Source: Bacteroidia bacterium (GTDB taxonomy: Bacteria > Bacteroidota > Bacteroidia > Bacteroidales > GWA2-32-17). Taken from it: a DNA stretch of 64,000 bases. Positions within the stretch are counted from its first letter, which is position 1. Each line of letters opens with the position of its first letter. The position numbers were made by a program, and so were the translations under genes. The notes beneath the pieces are model-generated. The model searched no databases. It was not told the DNA's origin and saw only the letters and a program-made list of their open reading frames with translations. Of the stretch, positions 18,094 to 27,437 are shown one piece after another. The stretch is from NCBI GenBank assembly GCA_016218155.1, contig JACREQ010000029.1, forward strand, positions 49,279 to 113,278, given 5' to 3'.

Positions 18094-20085
18094 TTGAAGT
18101 TTTTATTTTTATATATTATCGTTTTTACAATTAATTGTCTTAATGTTAATGCTGATAACATTAAGATAGACAGCCTATGGCAATGTTACAATAAATCTAC
18201 AACAGATACTACTCGAATTAAAACATTATTAAACATAGGCAGTTATTATGAGCAAATAAATAACGATTCTGCTATATTTTGTTACAAACATTCTGCATTA
18301 ATAGCAAATAAAATTAACAACGTACATTTTGAGGCAACTGCCCTAAGATTTCTTGGAATTGAATATAAAGCATCAGGTGATTATTTTAAAGCAGACAGTG
18401 TATTAAATTTGGCACTAAAAAAATTCAAATCAGTAAAAGACACAAAAAACATTGCTACAACATATTTAAATATAGGAAATATAAAAAACCGGCAGGGAAA
18501 ATACTTAGAAGCAATTTCAGCTTTTCAATTATCATATAATGAAAGTGATAAAGTTAAAGACACCTTAAAAATTGCACTTGCTCTGCAAAGTATTGGAAAT
18601 GTACATTATTACATGTCTAACTTAGGTAAAGCAGAAGAATATTATTTAAAATCTTTACATTTATTACAAAACACTAATAATTTCTCAGAGATTGCTAATA
18701 TTTATAATAACCTAGGCACTGTATATAACGATAAAAAAAATTACAATCAAGCTATAAAGTGTTATAAAGAAGCAATAAAACTAAGAGAAACATGTGGAAA
18801 CATTAAGGGTGTTGCTGTAAGTTATAACAATTTAGGGAACACATATGGACATGTAAAAAAATATGACTTGGCAATTAAAAATTACTCTATCTCACTAGAT
18901 TTAAAAAAGAAACTTAATGAAAAAGAAGGAATAGCAATAACATTAGGAAATATTGCTTCAATGTACATTGAGCTAAATAAAAATAAAGAGGCACTATCCT
19001 GCTTAAACGAGATGCTTGAAATTGCAAATAGCATTAATTCACTTCCACAAAAACGATATGCTTATGAATACTTTTCTATTGCATATGAAAACGTTAATGA
19101 CTTTAAAAAAGCTTTATATTATCAGAAACTTCTAATAGTCGCAAAAGATAGTTTATTAAACGAAGATCTAAGAAAACAAATAGCAGATATTAATATAAAA
19201 TACGAAACAGAAAAAAAAGAAAAACAAATTTCTTATCTTATAAATGAGAATAAAATAAAAACACTTGAATCTAATAAAAAGAAAGAAGAGCTGGAAACTA
19301 ATCAGGTAATTACCTATTGGTTATTAAGTGCAGGTATTATGCTAATTGTTATAATAATATTTAGTTACATATTAGTTCTTTATAAAGGAAAACAAAAAAG
19401 AGGCAAATTAGAAAAAGACTTGATTCAATACATGCAAAAAGCTGTTAATCAACAAATGAATCCTCATTTTATTTTTAATACTTTAAATTCTATTCAATAC
19501 TATTTATTAAACAACGATAAAATTTCATCGAGTAAATACATTTCAAAATTTTCTAAGCTAATGAGACTTACTCTTGATAATTCTCAAACTACCCTTATCC
19601 CTTTATTTACTGAGATAGAAGCCTTACAGTTATATCTTGAATTAGAACAAGTACGATATAAAAACAAATTTCAATTCGAACTAATTATTGATAACGACAT
19701 TGATGTTGAATCTACATATATTCCTCCGCTTATTATACAACCACATATTGAAAATGCAATATGGCACGGATTAATGCATTTAGAAAATGATAAGGAAGGT
19801 AGAATCAATGTTAAATTTGAGAACTCAAACAACATTCTTTTATGCTATATTGAAGATAACGGAATTGGAAGAAAACGGGCTGAAGAAATTAAAGCACTTT
19901 ATAAACCTGAGCATAAATCTCTTGGAACAAAAATCACAAACTCAAGAATTGAGATAATTAATCAAATGTTTAATCGTAAAATTGAGATTAATTATGTAGA
20001 TCTTTACGATATTAACAATAACCCAAAAGGAACAAAAGTTGAAATTTTGTTTCCTTTCTTCTCGAAATTTAACAACGAATCTTAA
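18094..20085 (+). CDS. TPR sensor histidine kinase, LytS/YpdA type
   Basis: The protein has a signal-like N-terminus (KFLFLYIIVFTINCLNVNA), about eight TPR repeats in the periplasm (about 40-330, for example GNIYNNLGTVYNDKKNYNQAIKCY-type motifs), a coiled coil, one membrane helix (near 408-430) and a His_kinase domain. His458 sits in MNPHFIFNTLN, and an HATPase follows with PPLIIQPHIENAIWHG and EDNGIGRKRA. No ATG is available near the N-terminus: the frame starts at TTG 18031 at the longest, while TTG 18094 directly precedes the signal peptide and is my choice. No LytTR response regulator is next to it, so its partner is elsewhere. It is 17 bases from the convergent typA gene. Confidence 0.83.
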   Translation: MKFLFLYIIVFTINCLNVNADNIKIDSLWQCYNKSTTDTTRIKTLLNIGSYYEQINNDSAIFCYKHSALIANKINNVHFEATALRFLGIEYKASGDYFKADSVLNLALKKFKSVKDTKNIATTYLNIGNIKNRQGKYLEAISAFQLSYNESDKVKDTLKIALALQSIGNVHYYMSNLGKAEEYYLKSLHLLQNTNNFSEIANIYNNLGTVYNDKKNYNQAIKCYKEAIKLRETCGNIKGVAVSYNNLGNTYGHVKKYDLAIKNYSISLDLKKKLNEKEGIAITLGNIASMYIELNKNKEALSCLNEMLEIANSINSLPQKRYAYEYFSIAYENVNDFKKALYYQKLLIVAKDSLLNEDLRKQIADINIKYETEKKEKQISYLINENKIKTLESNKKKEELETNQVITYWLLSAGIMLIVIIIFSYILVLYKGKQKRGKLEKDLIQYMQKAVNQQMNPHFIFNTLNSIQYYLLNNDKISSSKYISKFSKLMRLTLDNSQTTLIPLFTEIEALQLYLELEQVRYKNKFQFELIIDNDIDVESTYIPPLIIQPHIENAIWHGLMHLENDKEGRINVKFENSNNILLCYIEDNGIGRKRAEEIKALYKPEHKSLGTKITNSRIEIINQMFNRKIEINYVDLYDINNNPKGTKVEILFPFFSKFNNES

Positions 20086-20102
20086 CTAACAACTTGCAAT
20101 AT

Positions 20103-21920
20103 TTATTGTCCCGACTGACCTGCATTCTTTGCACGTTTTCGCGCATTCTCATCAAGTAATATTTTGCGCATTCTCATTGATTTTGGAGTTATCTCTACAT
20201 ATTCGTCTTCCTTTATATACTCCATATACTCTTCGAGAGAAAATTTAATAGCAGGTGTTATAAACATTTTTTCGTCTGTTCCACTTGCGCGCATATTGGT
20301 AAGCTGCTTCTTTTTATTAATATTAACAACCATATCATCTTCGCGAGTATTTTCGCCGATTATCTGACCAGCATATGTTTCTTCGCCTGGATTTACAAAA
20401 AACTTACCTCTATCCTGCAATTTGTTAATCGCAAAAGCTATTGCCTGACCTGTTTCCATTGCAATCAAAGATCCATTAATACGTGTAATAATATCACCTT
20501 TCCAGGGCTCAAAACCTTTAAGCCTGTGTGCCATTATTGCCTCACCCTCGGTTGCAGTTAATATGTTATTTGTTAAACCTATTAATCCTCTTGCAGGAAT
20601 ATCAAATTTTAATACTGCTCTATCATTTCTGGTTTCAAATTTCATTAAGTCACCTCTGCGACGGGCAACAATTTCAATAGCTTTACCTGCAAAGTTTTCA
20701 GGAACATTAATGGTTAATGATTCCATAGGTTCATTTTTAACCCCGTCAATTTCTTTTATAACAACCTTAGGTTGTCCTAGTTGAAATTCAAACCCTTCAC
20801 GGCGCATTGTTTCAACAAGTATTGAAAGATGCAGAATTCCTCGTCCATATACCAAAAACTTATCAGCTGTATCAGTCTCTTCAACCTTTAAAGCAAGGTT
20901 TTTTTCAGTTTCCTTGAATAATCTCTCGCGTAAATGTCTTGAAGTTACAAAATTTCCTTCCTTACCTGCAAAAGGTGAATTATTAGTTGCAAAAACCATA
21001 CTTATTGTTGGCTCATCAACCTTAATGCGGGCAATTGCTTCAGGATGTTCCCAATCTGCAATTGTATCACCAATATCAAAATTTTCCGGTCCAATTAGTG
21101 CACATATCTCACCAGCATGAACTTCATATTTTACCTTTTCTTTACCTAATCCTTCAAAAAGATAAAGTTCTTTTATTTGTGTTCTGACAATTTCGCCTTC
21201 AGATTTTATCAATGCTACAGTAGTTCCTGCTTTAATACTTCCACGTGTAATTCTTCCTACAGCAATTCTACCAACATATGAAGAATAATCAAGCGATGTT
21301 ATCTGCATCTGTAAAGGACCTTCTTCAAAAACAGGAGCTTTCACATAATCAATTATTGTATCTAACAAATAACTAATATCTGTTGTTGGATTTTTCCAAT
21401 CAGGACCCATCCATCCTTGTTTTGATGAACCAAAAACAGTTGGAAAACTTAGTTGTTCTTCGTTTGCATCAAGGCTTACCATCAAATCAAATACTTGTTC
21501 GTGAACAACATCTGGATGACAATTTGGCTTATCAACTTTATTAACCACAACTATTGGTTTTAAACCAATTTCCATAGCCTTTTGCAATACAAAACGTGTT
21601 TGAGGCATCGGACCTTCAAACGCATCAACTAATAGCAATACTCCATCTGCCATATTTATAACTCTTTCAACTTCTCCACCAAAATCGGCATGTCCCGGAG
21701 TATCAATAATGTTAATTTTTATTCCTTTATAGCGAACAGATACATTTTTTGCAAGAATTGTGATTCCTCTTTCGCGTTCTAAATCATTGGAATCGAGAAT
21801 TAAATCACCCATATTCTGATTGTCTCTGAACAATTTAACCTGATTAAGTATTCTGTCAACTAATGTTGTTTTTCCGTGGTCAACGTGTGCAATTATTGCA
21901 ATATTTCTAATGTCTGGCAT
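20103..21920 (-). CDS. typA: Ribosome-associated translational GTPase TypA/BipA
   Basis: The 605-residue GTPase acts on the ribosome and supports 50S assembly at low temperature and under stress. G motifs are intact: [13 protein letters not shown] near residue 10, switch [14 protein letters not shown], and NKVDK. Length and the C-terminal domain (RPRMRKILL-type region, [18 protein letters not shown]) match the family. A promoter with TACCTTTG lies 36 bases upstream. It converges with the LytS-type kinase gene. Confidence 0.96.
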   Translation of the reverse strand: MPDIRNIAIIAHVDHGKTTLVDRILNQVKLFRDNQNMGDLILDSNDLERERGITILAKNVSVRYKGIKINIIDTPGHADFGGEVERVINMADGVLLLVDAFEGPMPQTRFVLQKAMEIGLKPIVVVNKVDKPNCHPDVVHEQVFDLMVSLDANEEQLSFPTVFGSSKQGWMGPDWKNPTTDISYLLDTIIDYVKAPVFEEGPLQMQITSLDYSSYVGRIAVGRITRGSIKAGTTVALIKSEGEIVRTQIKELYLFEGLGKEKVKYEVHAGEICALIGPENFDIGDTIADWEHPEAIARIKVDEPTISMVFATNNSPFAGKEGNFVTSRHLRERLFKETEKNLALKVEETDTADKFLVYGRGILHLSILVETMRREGFEFQLGQPKVVIKEIDGVKNEPMESLTINVPENFAGKAIEIVARRRGDLMKFETRNDRAVLKFDIPARGLIGLTNNILTATEGEAIMAHRLKGFEPWKGDIITRINGSLIAMETGQAIAFAINKLQDRGKFFVNPGEETYAGQIIGENTREDDMVVNINKKKQLTNMRASGTDEKMFITPAIKFSLEEYMEYIKEDEYVEITPKSMRMRKILLDENARKRAKNAGQSGQ

Positions 21921-21956
21921 GTTTTTTAACTAATAATGTGTTCCTAAAAAAGTTTG

Positions 21957-21964
21957 CAAAGGTA
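21957..21964 (-). promoter_or_regulatory. -7 element for typA
   Basis: Minus-strand TACCTTTG matches TAnnTTTG exactly; transcription would start about 30 bases before the typA ATG. The upstream TTTG is not seen at the normal distance. Confidence 0.5.
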
Positions 21965-22130
21965 CGGTTTTAAATTTAAGATAGCTACTATTTTTAATTT
22001 GATTGATTAATTGAGGTTTATAAATGATTAACAGAATAAAAAACAATGAAAGGCTCAAGTCTGTGATTTAGTTCACTATTCTTAAATTTTTTGTATAATT
22101 TTTCGAATAATTTATTAAGATTGATAATAT

Positions 22131-22165
22131 TTGACAAGTTTAAAACTTGCGCAAATGGTTGTCAA
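22131..22165 (-). terminator. Possible hairpin after the Ehr-type operon
   Basis: An inner near-palindrome (22135-22149) sits within outer TTGACAA / TTGTCAA arms, six bases past the stop of the small subunit gene. There is no long U run, so termination is uncertain. Confidence 0.3.
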
Positions 22166-22170
22166 CTGTT

Positions 22171-22929
22171 CTAATTCCCCTTCCTCTTTGCAATTAAACT
22201 CAAAACCCCATTTATAAAAGTAAGCGGATGAACTGGGTTTCCAGGAACATATAAATCAATTGGATATTTTTCAAGAAAACTTCTGTTTATAGCACGACTA
22301 TCAGAAAATATTCCGCCACTTATTGCATCAGTTCCGGCAAGTATAATAATTTTGGGAGAAGGTGTTGCATCATAACAAATTTGCACAGGTTCTGCCATAT
22401 TTTCTGAAATTGGACCGGTAATAACAATCCCATCTGCATGACGTGGAGAGGCAACAAATTCAATTCCAAAGCGACCCATATCAAAATTAACATTTCCGGC
22501 TGCATTTAATTCGGCTTCGCAACTATTATCACCTGCTGCAGAAATTTGCCGCAGTTTTAGTGAACCCCCGAACATCTTGTGAATTTCTTTTCGAATTAAT
22601 TCCGAATTTAATTCAATAGGTTTATCCACTCCTTCTTTTATTATTAAATTTTCTCTTTTGTTAGCAGATAACTTATAATCTTTAGTAAAAGAAATTTTAT
22701 TTGAAAATACCCTCGCACACTCACCACAGAAAGTACATTTACCAAGATCAATACTGACAGGATTTTTATTTATTGCAGAGGTTGGACAAATCTCAGCCAA
22801 TTTATTTTCATCAACTTTTTCTGGACTAATTATTGGGCGGCCCCTAAAAATGCCAGGAACATTAACAGTTGTAACATCAGGAATAAACTGTTTCCCTTGG
22901 TGATATAATATTTTTACATTGTTAAGCAT
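22171..22929 (-). CDS. Ferredoxin-fused small subunit (HyfH/HyfI, NuoB-like) of Ehr-type complex
   Basis: The 252-residue protein has an N-terminal ferredoxin region with cysteines 48 (ICPTS) and 65, 68, 71 (CTFCGEC), enough for one [4Fe-4S] cluster. The first set of the usual two-cluster ferredoxin is missing. The C-terminal half follows the NuoB/HyfI pattern. Of the four ligands of the N2-type cluster only Cys137 remains (DNSCEAEL): the first cysteine is Asp134, the third is Asp201 (GTDAISGG where GxCAxSGG is usual) and the fourth is Asn231 (PGNPVHP where PGCPP is usual). So this subunit probably does not bind the proximal cluster. It is the last gene of the seven-gene unit, 10 bases after the large subunit. 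Confidence 0.85.
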   Translation of the reverse strand: MLNNVKILYHQGKQFIPDVTTVNVPGIFRGRPIISPEKVDENKLAEICPTSAINKNPVSIDLGKCTFCGECARVFSNKISFTKDYKLSANKRENLIIKEGVDKPIELNSELIRKEIHKMFGGSLKLRQISAAGDNSCEAELNAAGNVNFDMGRFGIEFVASPRHADGIVITGPISENMAEPVQICYDATPSPKIIILAGTDAISGGIFSDSRAINRSFLEKYPIDLYVPGNPVHPLTFINGVLSLIAKRKGN

Positions 22930-22939
22930 AATTATTCAA

Positions 22940-24439
22940 TTATAAATCGTGTCCACAATATGACAAATTAAAACTTTTGTTACAAACCGGAAAATCAGAG
23001 ATTTCATTATTCCTTACAGCTAATGCTAATGCAAGCCAGTTATGGAAAGAAGGGTCTTTTACCTTATAATGTAACAAATCACCTGAAGAATCTGTAATTG
23101 CACAGTGACAAATTTCTCCTCTCCAACCCTCAACCAATGAAATTGTAAAAGAATCCTGTTTTGGTTTATTTAATTCTGTATCAGTTGAAATCTCTTCAGG
23201 AATATTGTTAAGTAAATTTCTAATATGTTTAATTGATTGCCAAACCTCATGTTTTCTAATTTGCACACGAGAATAAACATCGCCATGATGCTTTATTATT
23301 GGTTCATGATTTAACTCGGAATATAAACCATACGGATGTGAAAGTCTGACATCTCTATTTAGCCCACTCATTCTGGCTGCCATTCCAACTGCTCCTATCG
23401 ATGAGACATCTTCAAATGAAACAACTCCTGTGCGTTCAAAACGGGACAAAGCACTTGGCAAACTAAAAAGCTCTTCATTCATTTCGGTAAAATCGGGTTC
23501 GAATTTATCTAATACTTCTTTTAACCTTTCTCCTAACAACTTATTAAAAGAAAACTGATTTCTGCCAGGTCTTATTAATCCTTTTCCCAAACGATTACCG
23601 CCCCACTCCTGAAAATAATTTATTATAGGTGTTCTTAATCTGCCAAAGACAGAGCTACCCAATTGATATGCAATATCTGTGCATACAGCACTAATATCAC
23701 CTGTATGTACAGCGATTCTTTCTAATTCCAGAGCTATTGTTCTTCCAAATTCTACATCACTTTTTGTTTTATAACCACATAAACTTTCCCAAACGTGCGA
23801 AAAAGCGGTGGTATGACCAACTACTGTATCTCCTGCAATATTTTCAGCAATTGTTGCACGTTGCAATATATTTTTCTTATGAATAAATAAATCTTCAATT
23901 CCTCGATGCTGAAAACCTAATTGAATCTCAAGATGCAAAATTTGTTCACCATTACAAATAAACCTAAAATGACCGGGTTCGATTATTCCGGCATGAATTG
24001 GACCAACCCCAACTTCATGCAACTCATCACTATCAATTGAATAAAACGGATAATTTGCAATTTGTTTTGATTTGTCAAAACGGTTATGAGAATATCGAAC
24101 CGGCTTTAACCAAGGATGATCGTGATAACCAATACCAAAATTCTCGTGAATTTCTCTTTCAAATTTTTCGAAACATAAAAGTTTTGCAGTAAAGGAATTT
24201 AATTTTTCATTTTGTTGAACTTTGCTTGAAGACACGAATATTTCATGAGTATTATCGTCTGCAATACAGCAAATTAATTTTATTTTATTGCCAATATTAT
24301 AGCCATAATAATTTACACAATGCCTTTCTGATTTACCCGAAACCAAATTAATATTTGTTTCAAGTAAAGTATTGTAATCTACTTCGGGAATTGATGAAAC
24401 AGGGATTGTCTGATTATTAAATATTGTAATGTAATTCAT
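22940..24439 (-). CDS. Large subunit (HyfG/HycE, NuoC-NuoD fusion type) without NiFe cysteines
   Basis: The 499-residue protein has an N-terminal NuoC-like domain (FEREIHENFGIGYHDHP, about residues 92-110) joined to a NuoD/hydrogenase-large-like part (VGVGPIHAGIIEPGHFRF and LEIQLGFQHRGIE). Where active NiFe enzymes have RICGIC, this protein reads ENIAGDTVVGHT (199-210), with no cysteine. At the C-terminus, in place of DPCxxC, it ends CNKSFNLSYCGHDL, with Cys486 and Cys495 but no C-x2-C pair. It is therefore unlikely to hold nickel. This fits the energy-converting hydrogenase-related (Ehr) family. It lies one base after the preceding membrane subunit gene. Confidence 0.87.
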   Translation of the reverse strand: MNYITIFNNQTIPVSSIPEVDYNTLLETNINLVSGKSERHCVNYYGYNIGNKIKLICCIADDNTHEIFVSSSKVQQNEKLNSFTAKLLCFEKFEREIHENFGIGYHDHPWLKPVRYSHNRFDKSKQIANYPFYSIDSDELHEVGVGPIHAGIIEPGHFRFICNGEQILHLEIQLGFQHRGIEDLFIHKKNILQRATIAENIAGDTVVGHTTAFSHVWESLCGYKTKSDVEFGRTIALELERIAVHTGDISAVCTDIAYQLGSSVFGRLRTPIINYFQEWGGNRLGKGLIRPGRNQFSFNKLLGERLKEVLDKFEPDFTEMNEELFSLPSALSRFERTGVVSFEDVSSIGAVGMAARMSGLNRDVRLSHPYGLYSELNHEPIIKHHGDVYSRVQIRKHEVWQSIKHIRNLLNNIPEEISTDTELNKPKQDSFTISLVEGWRGEICHCAITDSSGDLLHYKVKDPSFHNWLALALAVRNNEISDFPVCNKSFNLSYCGHDL

Positions 24440-24440
24440 A

Positions 24441-25868
24441 TTAATGTGGTAATAACATTATACTTTCTTTTATAAGTTGAACAAATTCAGCTGGAGGATT
24501 TAACCCTAAATATACAGCACCTGCCAATAAAATAAACTGTGTAGAAGATTCCCAAGGGCTAATTTTTGGTAAATTACTGTCATCAAAATCGACTGGAGGA
24601 ATAAACAATATTTTGAAAATATTTTTACCAAAAGCCCATATAATCATCGTTAGCAATAATAATACAGCAATTAAAACCAAAACCTGATTTGCTTCAAATA
24701 AAGATCTGAAAATTAGAAATTCACTTACAAACAAACCAGAAGGTGGCATTGCCGAAGTGCTTATAAATGCTAATAATATCACAATTGCTCCTGTGGTATT
24801 GTACTTAAAATAATTCCCTATATGATAAATACTTTTATTCTGATAAATTCTGTATATCTGATTATATTGGAAGAATACAGCAGACTTAACAAATGCATGT
24901 AAAATAACATGTAAAATTGCTGCATAATAACCAATGCCGCCTGCTGCTACACCTAACATTACCAATCCCATATGCTCAATACCAGAGTATGCAAACATTC
25001 GTTTCAGATTTTTTACTTTTATCATATAAACTGTTGCTACAAATAAAGATAAAAACGCTGCAATTCCAATAACAACATTTGCCCAATGATGTAAAGGTGT
25101 GTTTGCAATAACAATATAAAAACGAAATATTCCAACAAATCCTAAATTCATCAAAACGCTTGCAAGTAAAGCACCTGCTGGTGCGGGAGCTTTATCTTTA
25201 GCATCAATACCAGCAGTAAACATTGGCACTAAACCTAACTTTGCTGTAAATCCTGTAAAAATAAATAAGAAAGATAACCTCAACCAGAAAGGATTTAATT
25301 TTGCACTATTTGCATATAAATTTTTAAATGATAAATCATCAGATCCGGCATGTGTCAATGATAAACTTAAAAACAAAATTCCAATAAACACAAACGTAAT
25401 ACTAATTGCACAAATAAAAACATATTTCCAAGTCCCTTCTAATGCAAGTTTTGTGCGATGATGATATATTAAGGCAGACGCACATAATGTGGTTATTTCT
25501 GTAAATATCCAAGTTACAGCTATATGATTTGAAAGATAACCAACACCAGTTGCTGTTAATAATCCGACTAATGCAGCAAAATATATTGATCGTGTTTCCG
25601 GATTATCGGGGTGGTTTTCGATGTAAATAAAACTGTGAATTGCTGCAGGAATAGCAACTATACTCAATGTTACAAGTAACAATATACCAAGCGAATCAAA
25701 ACTAAAATAATCTAACTCTGTTGTTCGAAAATGATAAAGAGAATAAATTGTAAAGGTCCATTGCAACAAAATAAAAAACCCTAAGAGACTATAATTAATA
25801 ATTTTGTTTCTATTAACAAAAAGACCAATTACAATCAAAAAAGCTCCTATCAAATATATTAATATCAT
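24441..25868 (-). CDS. HyfF/NuoN-type membrane subunit
   Basis: The 475-residue protein has about 13-14 membrane helices and belongs to the complex I antiporter-like family. The polar residues of the proton path are present: Glu in IFTEITTLCAS, Lys in GFTAKLGLVPMFTAGIDAKD, and the VILHAFVKSAVFF helix. It matches HyfF in place and size. The start ATG at 25868 begins MILIYLIGAFLIVIG. It is 17 bases downstream of the HyfE-like gene and one base before the large subunit, so it is part of one transcript. Confidence 0.83.
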   Translation of the reverse strand: MILIYLIGAFLIVIGLFVNRNKIINYSLLGFFILLQWTFTIYSLYHFRTTELDYFSFDSLGILLLVTLSIVAIPAAIHSFIYIENHPDNPETRSIYFAALVGLLTATGVGYLSNHIAVTWIFTEITTLCASALIYHHRTKLALEGTWKYVFICAISITFVFIGILFLSLSLTHAGSDDLSFKNLYANSAKLNPFWLRLSFLFIFTGFTAKLGLVPMFTAGIDAKDKAPAPAGALLASVLMNLGFVGIFRFYIVIANTPLHHWANVVIGIAAFLSLFVATVYMIKVKNLKRMFAYSGIEHMGLVMLGVAAGGIGYYAAILHVILHAFVKSAVFFQYNQIYRIYQNKSIYHIGNYFKYNTTGAIVILLAFISTSAMPPSGLFVSEFLIFRSLFEANQVLVLIAVLLLLTMIIWAFGKNIFKILFIPPVDFDDSNLPKISPWESSTQFILLAGAVYLGLNPPAEFVQLIKESIMLLPH

Positions 25869-25885
25869 TTCTCTTTAATTTATTT

Positions 25886-26518
25886 TTAATAATCTTTTAA
25901 ATTAGTTAACTGATCTACATCTACTTCTTTAAACACATCGCCAATTTTATTTAAAAATATCCCAAGAATTAAAACACTGGCAAAAATGTCTAACATTATA
26001 CCCAGATTAACAAGCATTGGCATTTCATTTCCAACTGCAAGTGACAGTACAAATACTCCATTCTCAATAACGAGATAACCCATTACATGTGTAATAATTT
26101 TGCGTCGTGATGCAATAAAATATAACCCTGTAAACAAGGTAGATAAAGCAACCACGAAAAATATTTTATCAAGATTTACATCTTTAATTGAATGCGAAAG
26201 TAATATTGTTACAACAACAATTACAGTAATAATAATTAACGACACAAAATTTGGCAAAAATGGTTCTGCTTCGCGTGTTATTTTATTTCGTTTTAATATG
26301 TACCTTAAGAACATAGGAACGGCCAAAGATTTAAAAATTATTGTTTCTAAAAGTATCAGAACAAGGTTTAACGTACTAATTTCTTTAAGTTGTAAAAAAA
26401 CAACAAAGAAAAGCAATACCCCTTGCAAAGCAATAACCCTTATATATGTTAGCATACGATTGGCTATTGCCATATAGAAGAGTGAAATTAAAAAGATGAT
26501 TAAAAATACATGTATCAT
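25886..26518 (-). CDS. HyfE-type membrane subunit (NuoK-like C-terminal part)
   Basis: The 210-residue protein has about seven membrane helices and resembles HyfE of hydrogenase-4 and other group 4 complexes. The C-terminal half (VMGYLVIENGVFVLSLAVGNEMPMLV) carries the Glu-containing segment found in NuoK (HxxIENGVF). It lies between the HyfC-like and HyfF-like genes, with an 11-base gap to the first. Residues needed for ion transfer seem kept, but this cannot be proved from sequence. Confidence 0.8.
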   Translation of the reverse strand: MIHVFLIIFLISLFYMAIANRMLTYIRVIALQGVLLFFVVFLQLKEISTLNLVLILLETIIFKSLAVPMFLRYILKRNKITREAEPFLPNFVSLIIITVIVVVTILLSHSIKDVNLDKIFFVVALSTLFTGLYFIASRRKIITHVMGYLVIENGVFVLSLAVGNEMPMLVNLGIMLDIFASVLILGIFLNKIGDVFKEVDVDQLTNLKDY

Positions 26519-26529
26519 TTTCTTTTTTA

Positions 26530-27435
26530 TTAAATAAACTTTCCTAACATTAATAACACACCAAAAAAGATTAATAAACTTACAGAAGTAAGTACAACTA
26601 TAAACTGAGCATTATGATTCATTCTGAATCTTGCCATAAAAGATTCAATTAAACCAATTGACACAGCCATTAAAAACTGTATAACAAAGAACATTGGAAT
26701 TGCATACTGATAATCAATACTACCAATAAAAAGGTTTACTATTAATGCTCCATAAATTGCAAACTTTAAATAACCAGTTGTTAATATTAGTCCTAAATCA
26801 AACCCACTATTATCAAGTATCATTACTTCATGAACCATTGTAAGCTCTAGATGCGTTTTGGGATCATCAATAGGCATGCGACTATTTTCAATCATTGCAA
26901 TCATTACCAAAACAAATGTTGCAAGTGTGGTAAGCGCATAACTTATATATGAACCTAAATGTAAATCCTGAAATATTTCCTGAAATGAAGTTTGCCCTGT
27001 TAGAAGTGCTAAGGACCCCATTAAAACAAAAAAAGCTGGTTCTGCAAACATTGAAAATAATGCTTCGCGACTGGCTCCCATTCCCTCAAAACTACTTCCT
27101 GTATCCATTGCAGATATTATACTAAAAAACTTACCCAATGCCAATACATATGCAAAGAAAATAAAATCACCATTAAAACTTATTAACCCCTTTGAATGAC
27201 CAAATGGAACAACAAGCATTGCCATAACAACAGATGCGAAATAAATAGTCGGAGCAATCTGAAAAACAAAGCTTGTGGTTTCGCTATATACAGCTCCCTT
27301 TTTAAACAACCGATTTACATCTTTTATTGGTTGAAATATTCCGGGTCCTTTTCTTCCTGATGCAATGCTCTTGGTACGTATTATTATACCCGTAAAAAAG
27401 AATGCTGCAATTAATATTAACAATAAACTAAGCAT
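26530..27435 (-). CDS. HyfC/NuoH-type membrane subunit
   Basis: The 301-residue protein links the soluble arm to the membrane arm. It has eight to nine helices, the motif FQPIKDVNRLFKKGA (NuoH-like QPIxDxxKLL) near residue 34, GMGASREALFSMFAEPAFF and HLELTMVHEVMILDNSGFDL. The conserved acidic residues of the E-channel loop are present. It lies two bases after the second HyfB-like gene and 11 bases before the HyfE-like gene. Confidence 0.85.
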   Translation of the reverse strand: MLSLLLILIAAFFFTGIIIRTKSIASGRKGPGIFQPIKDVNRLFKKGAVYSETTSFVFQIAPTIYFASVVMAMLVVPFGHSKGLISFNGDFIFFAYVLALGKFFSIISAMDTGSSFEGMGASREALFSMFAEPAFFVLMGSLALLTGQTSFQEIFQDLHLGSYISYALTTLATFVLVMIAMIENSRMPIDDPKTHLELTMVHEVMILDNSGFDLGLILTTGYLKFAIYGALIVNLFIGSIDYQYAIPMFFVIQFLMAVSIGLIESFMARFRMNHNAQFIVVLTSVSLLIFFGVLLMLGKFI

Positions 27436-27437
27436 AT

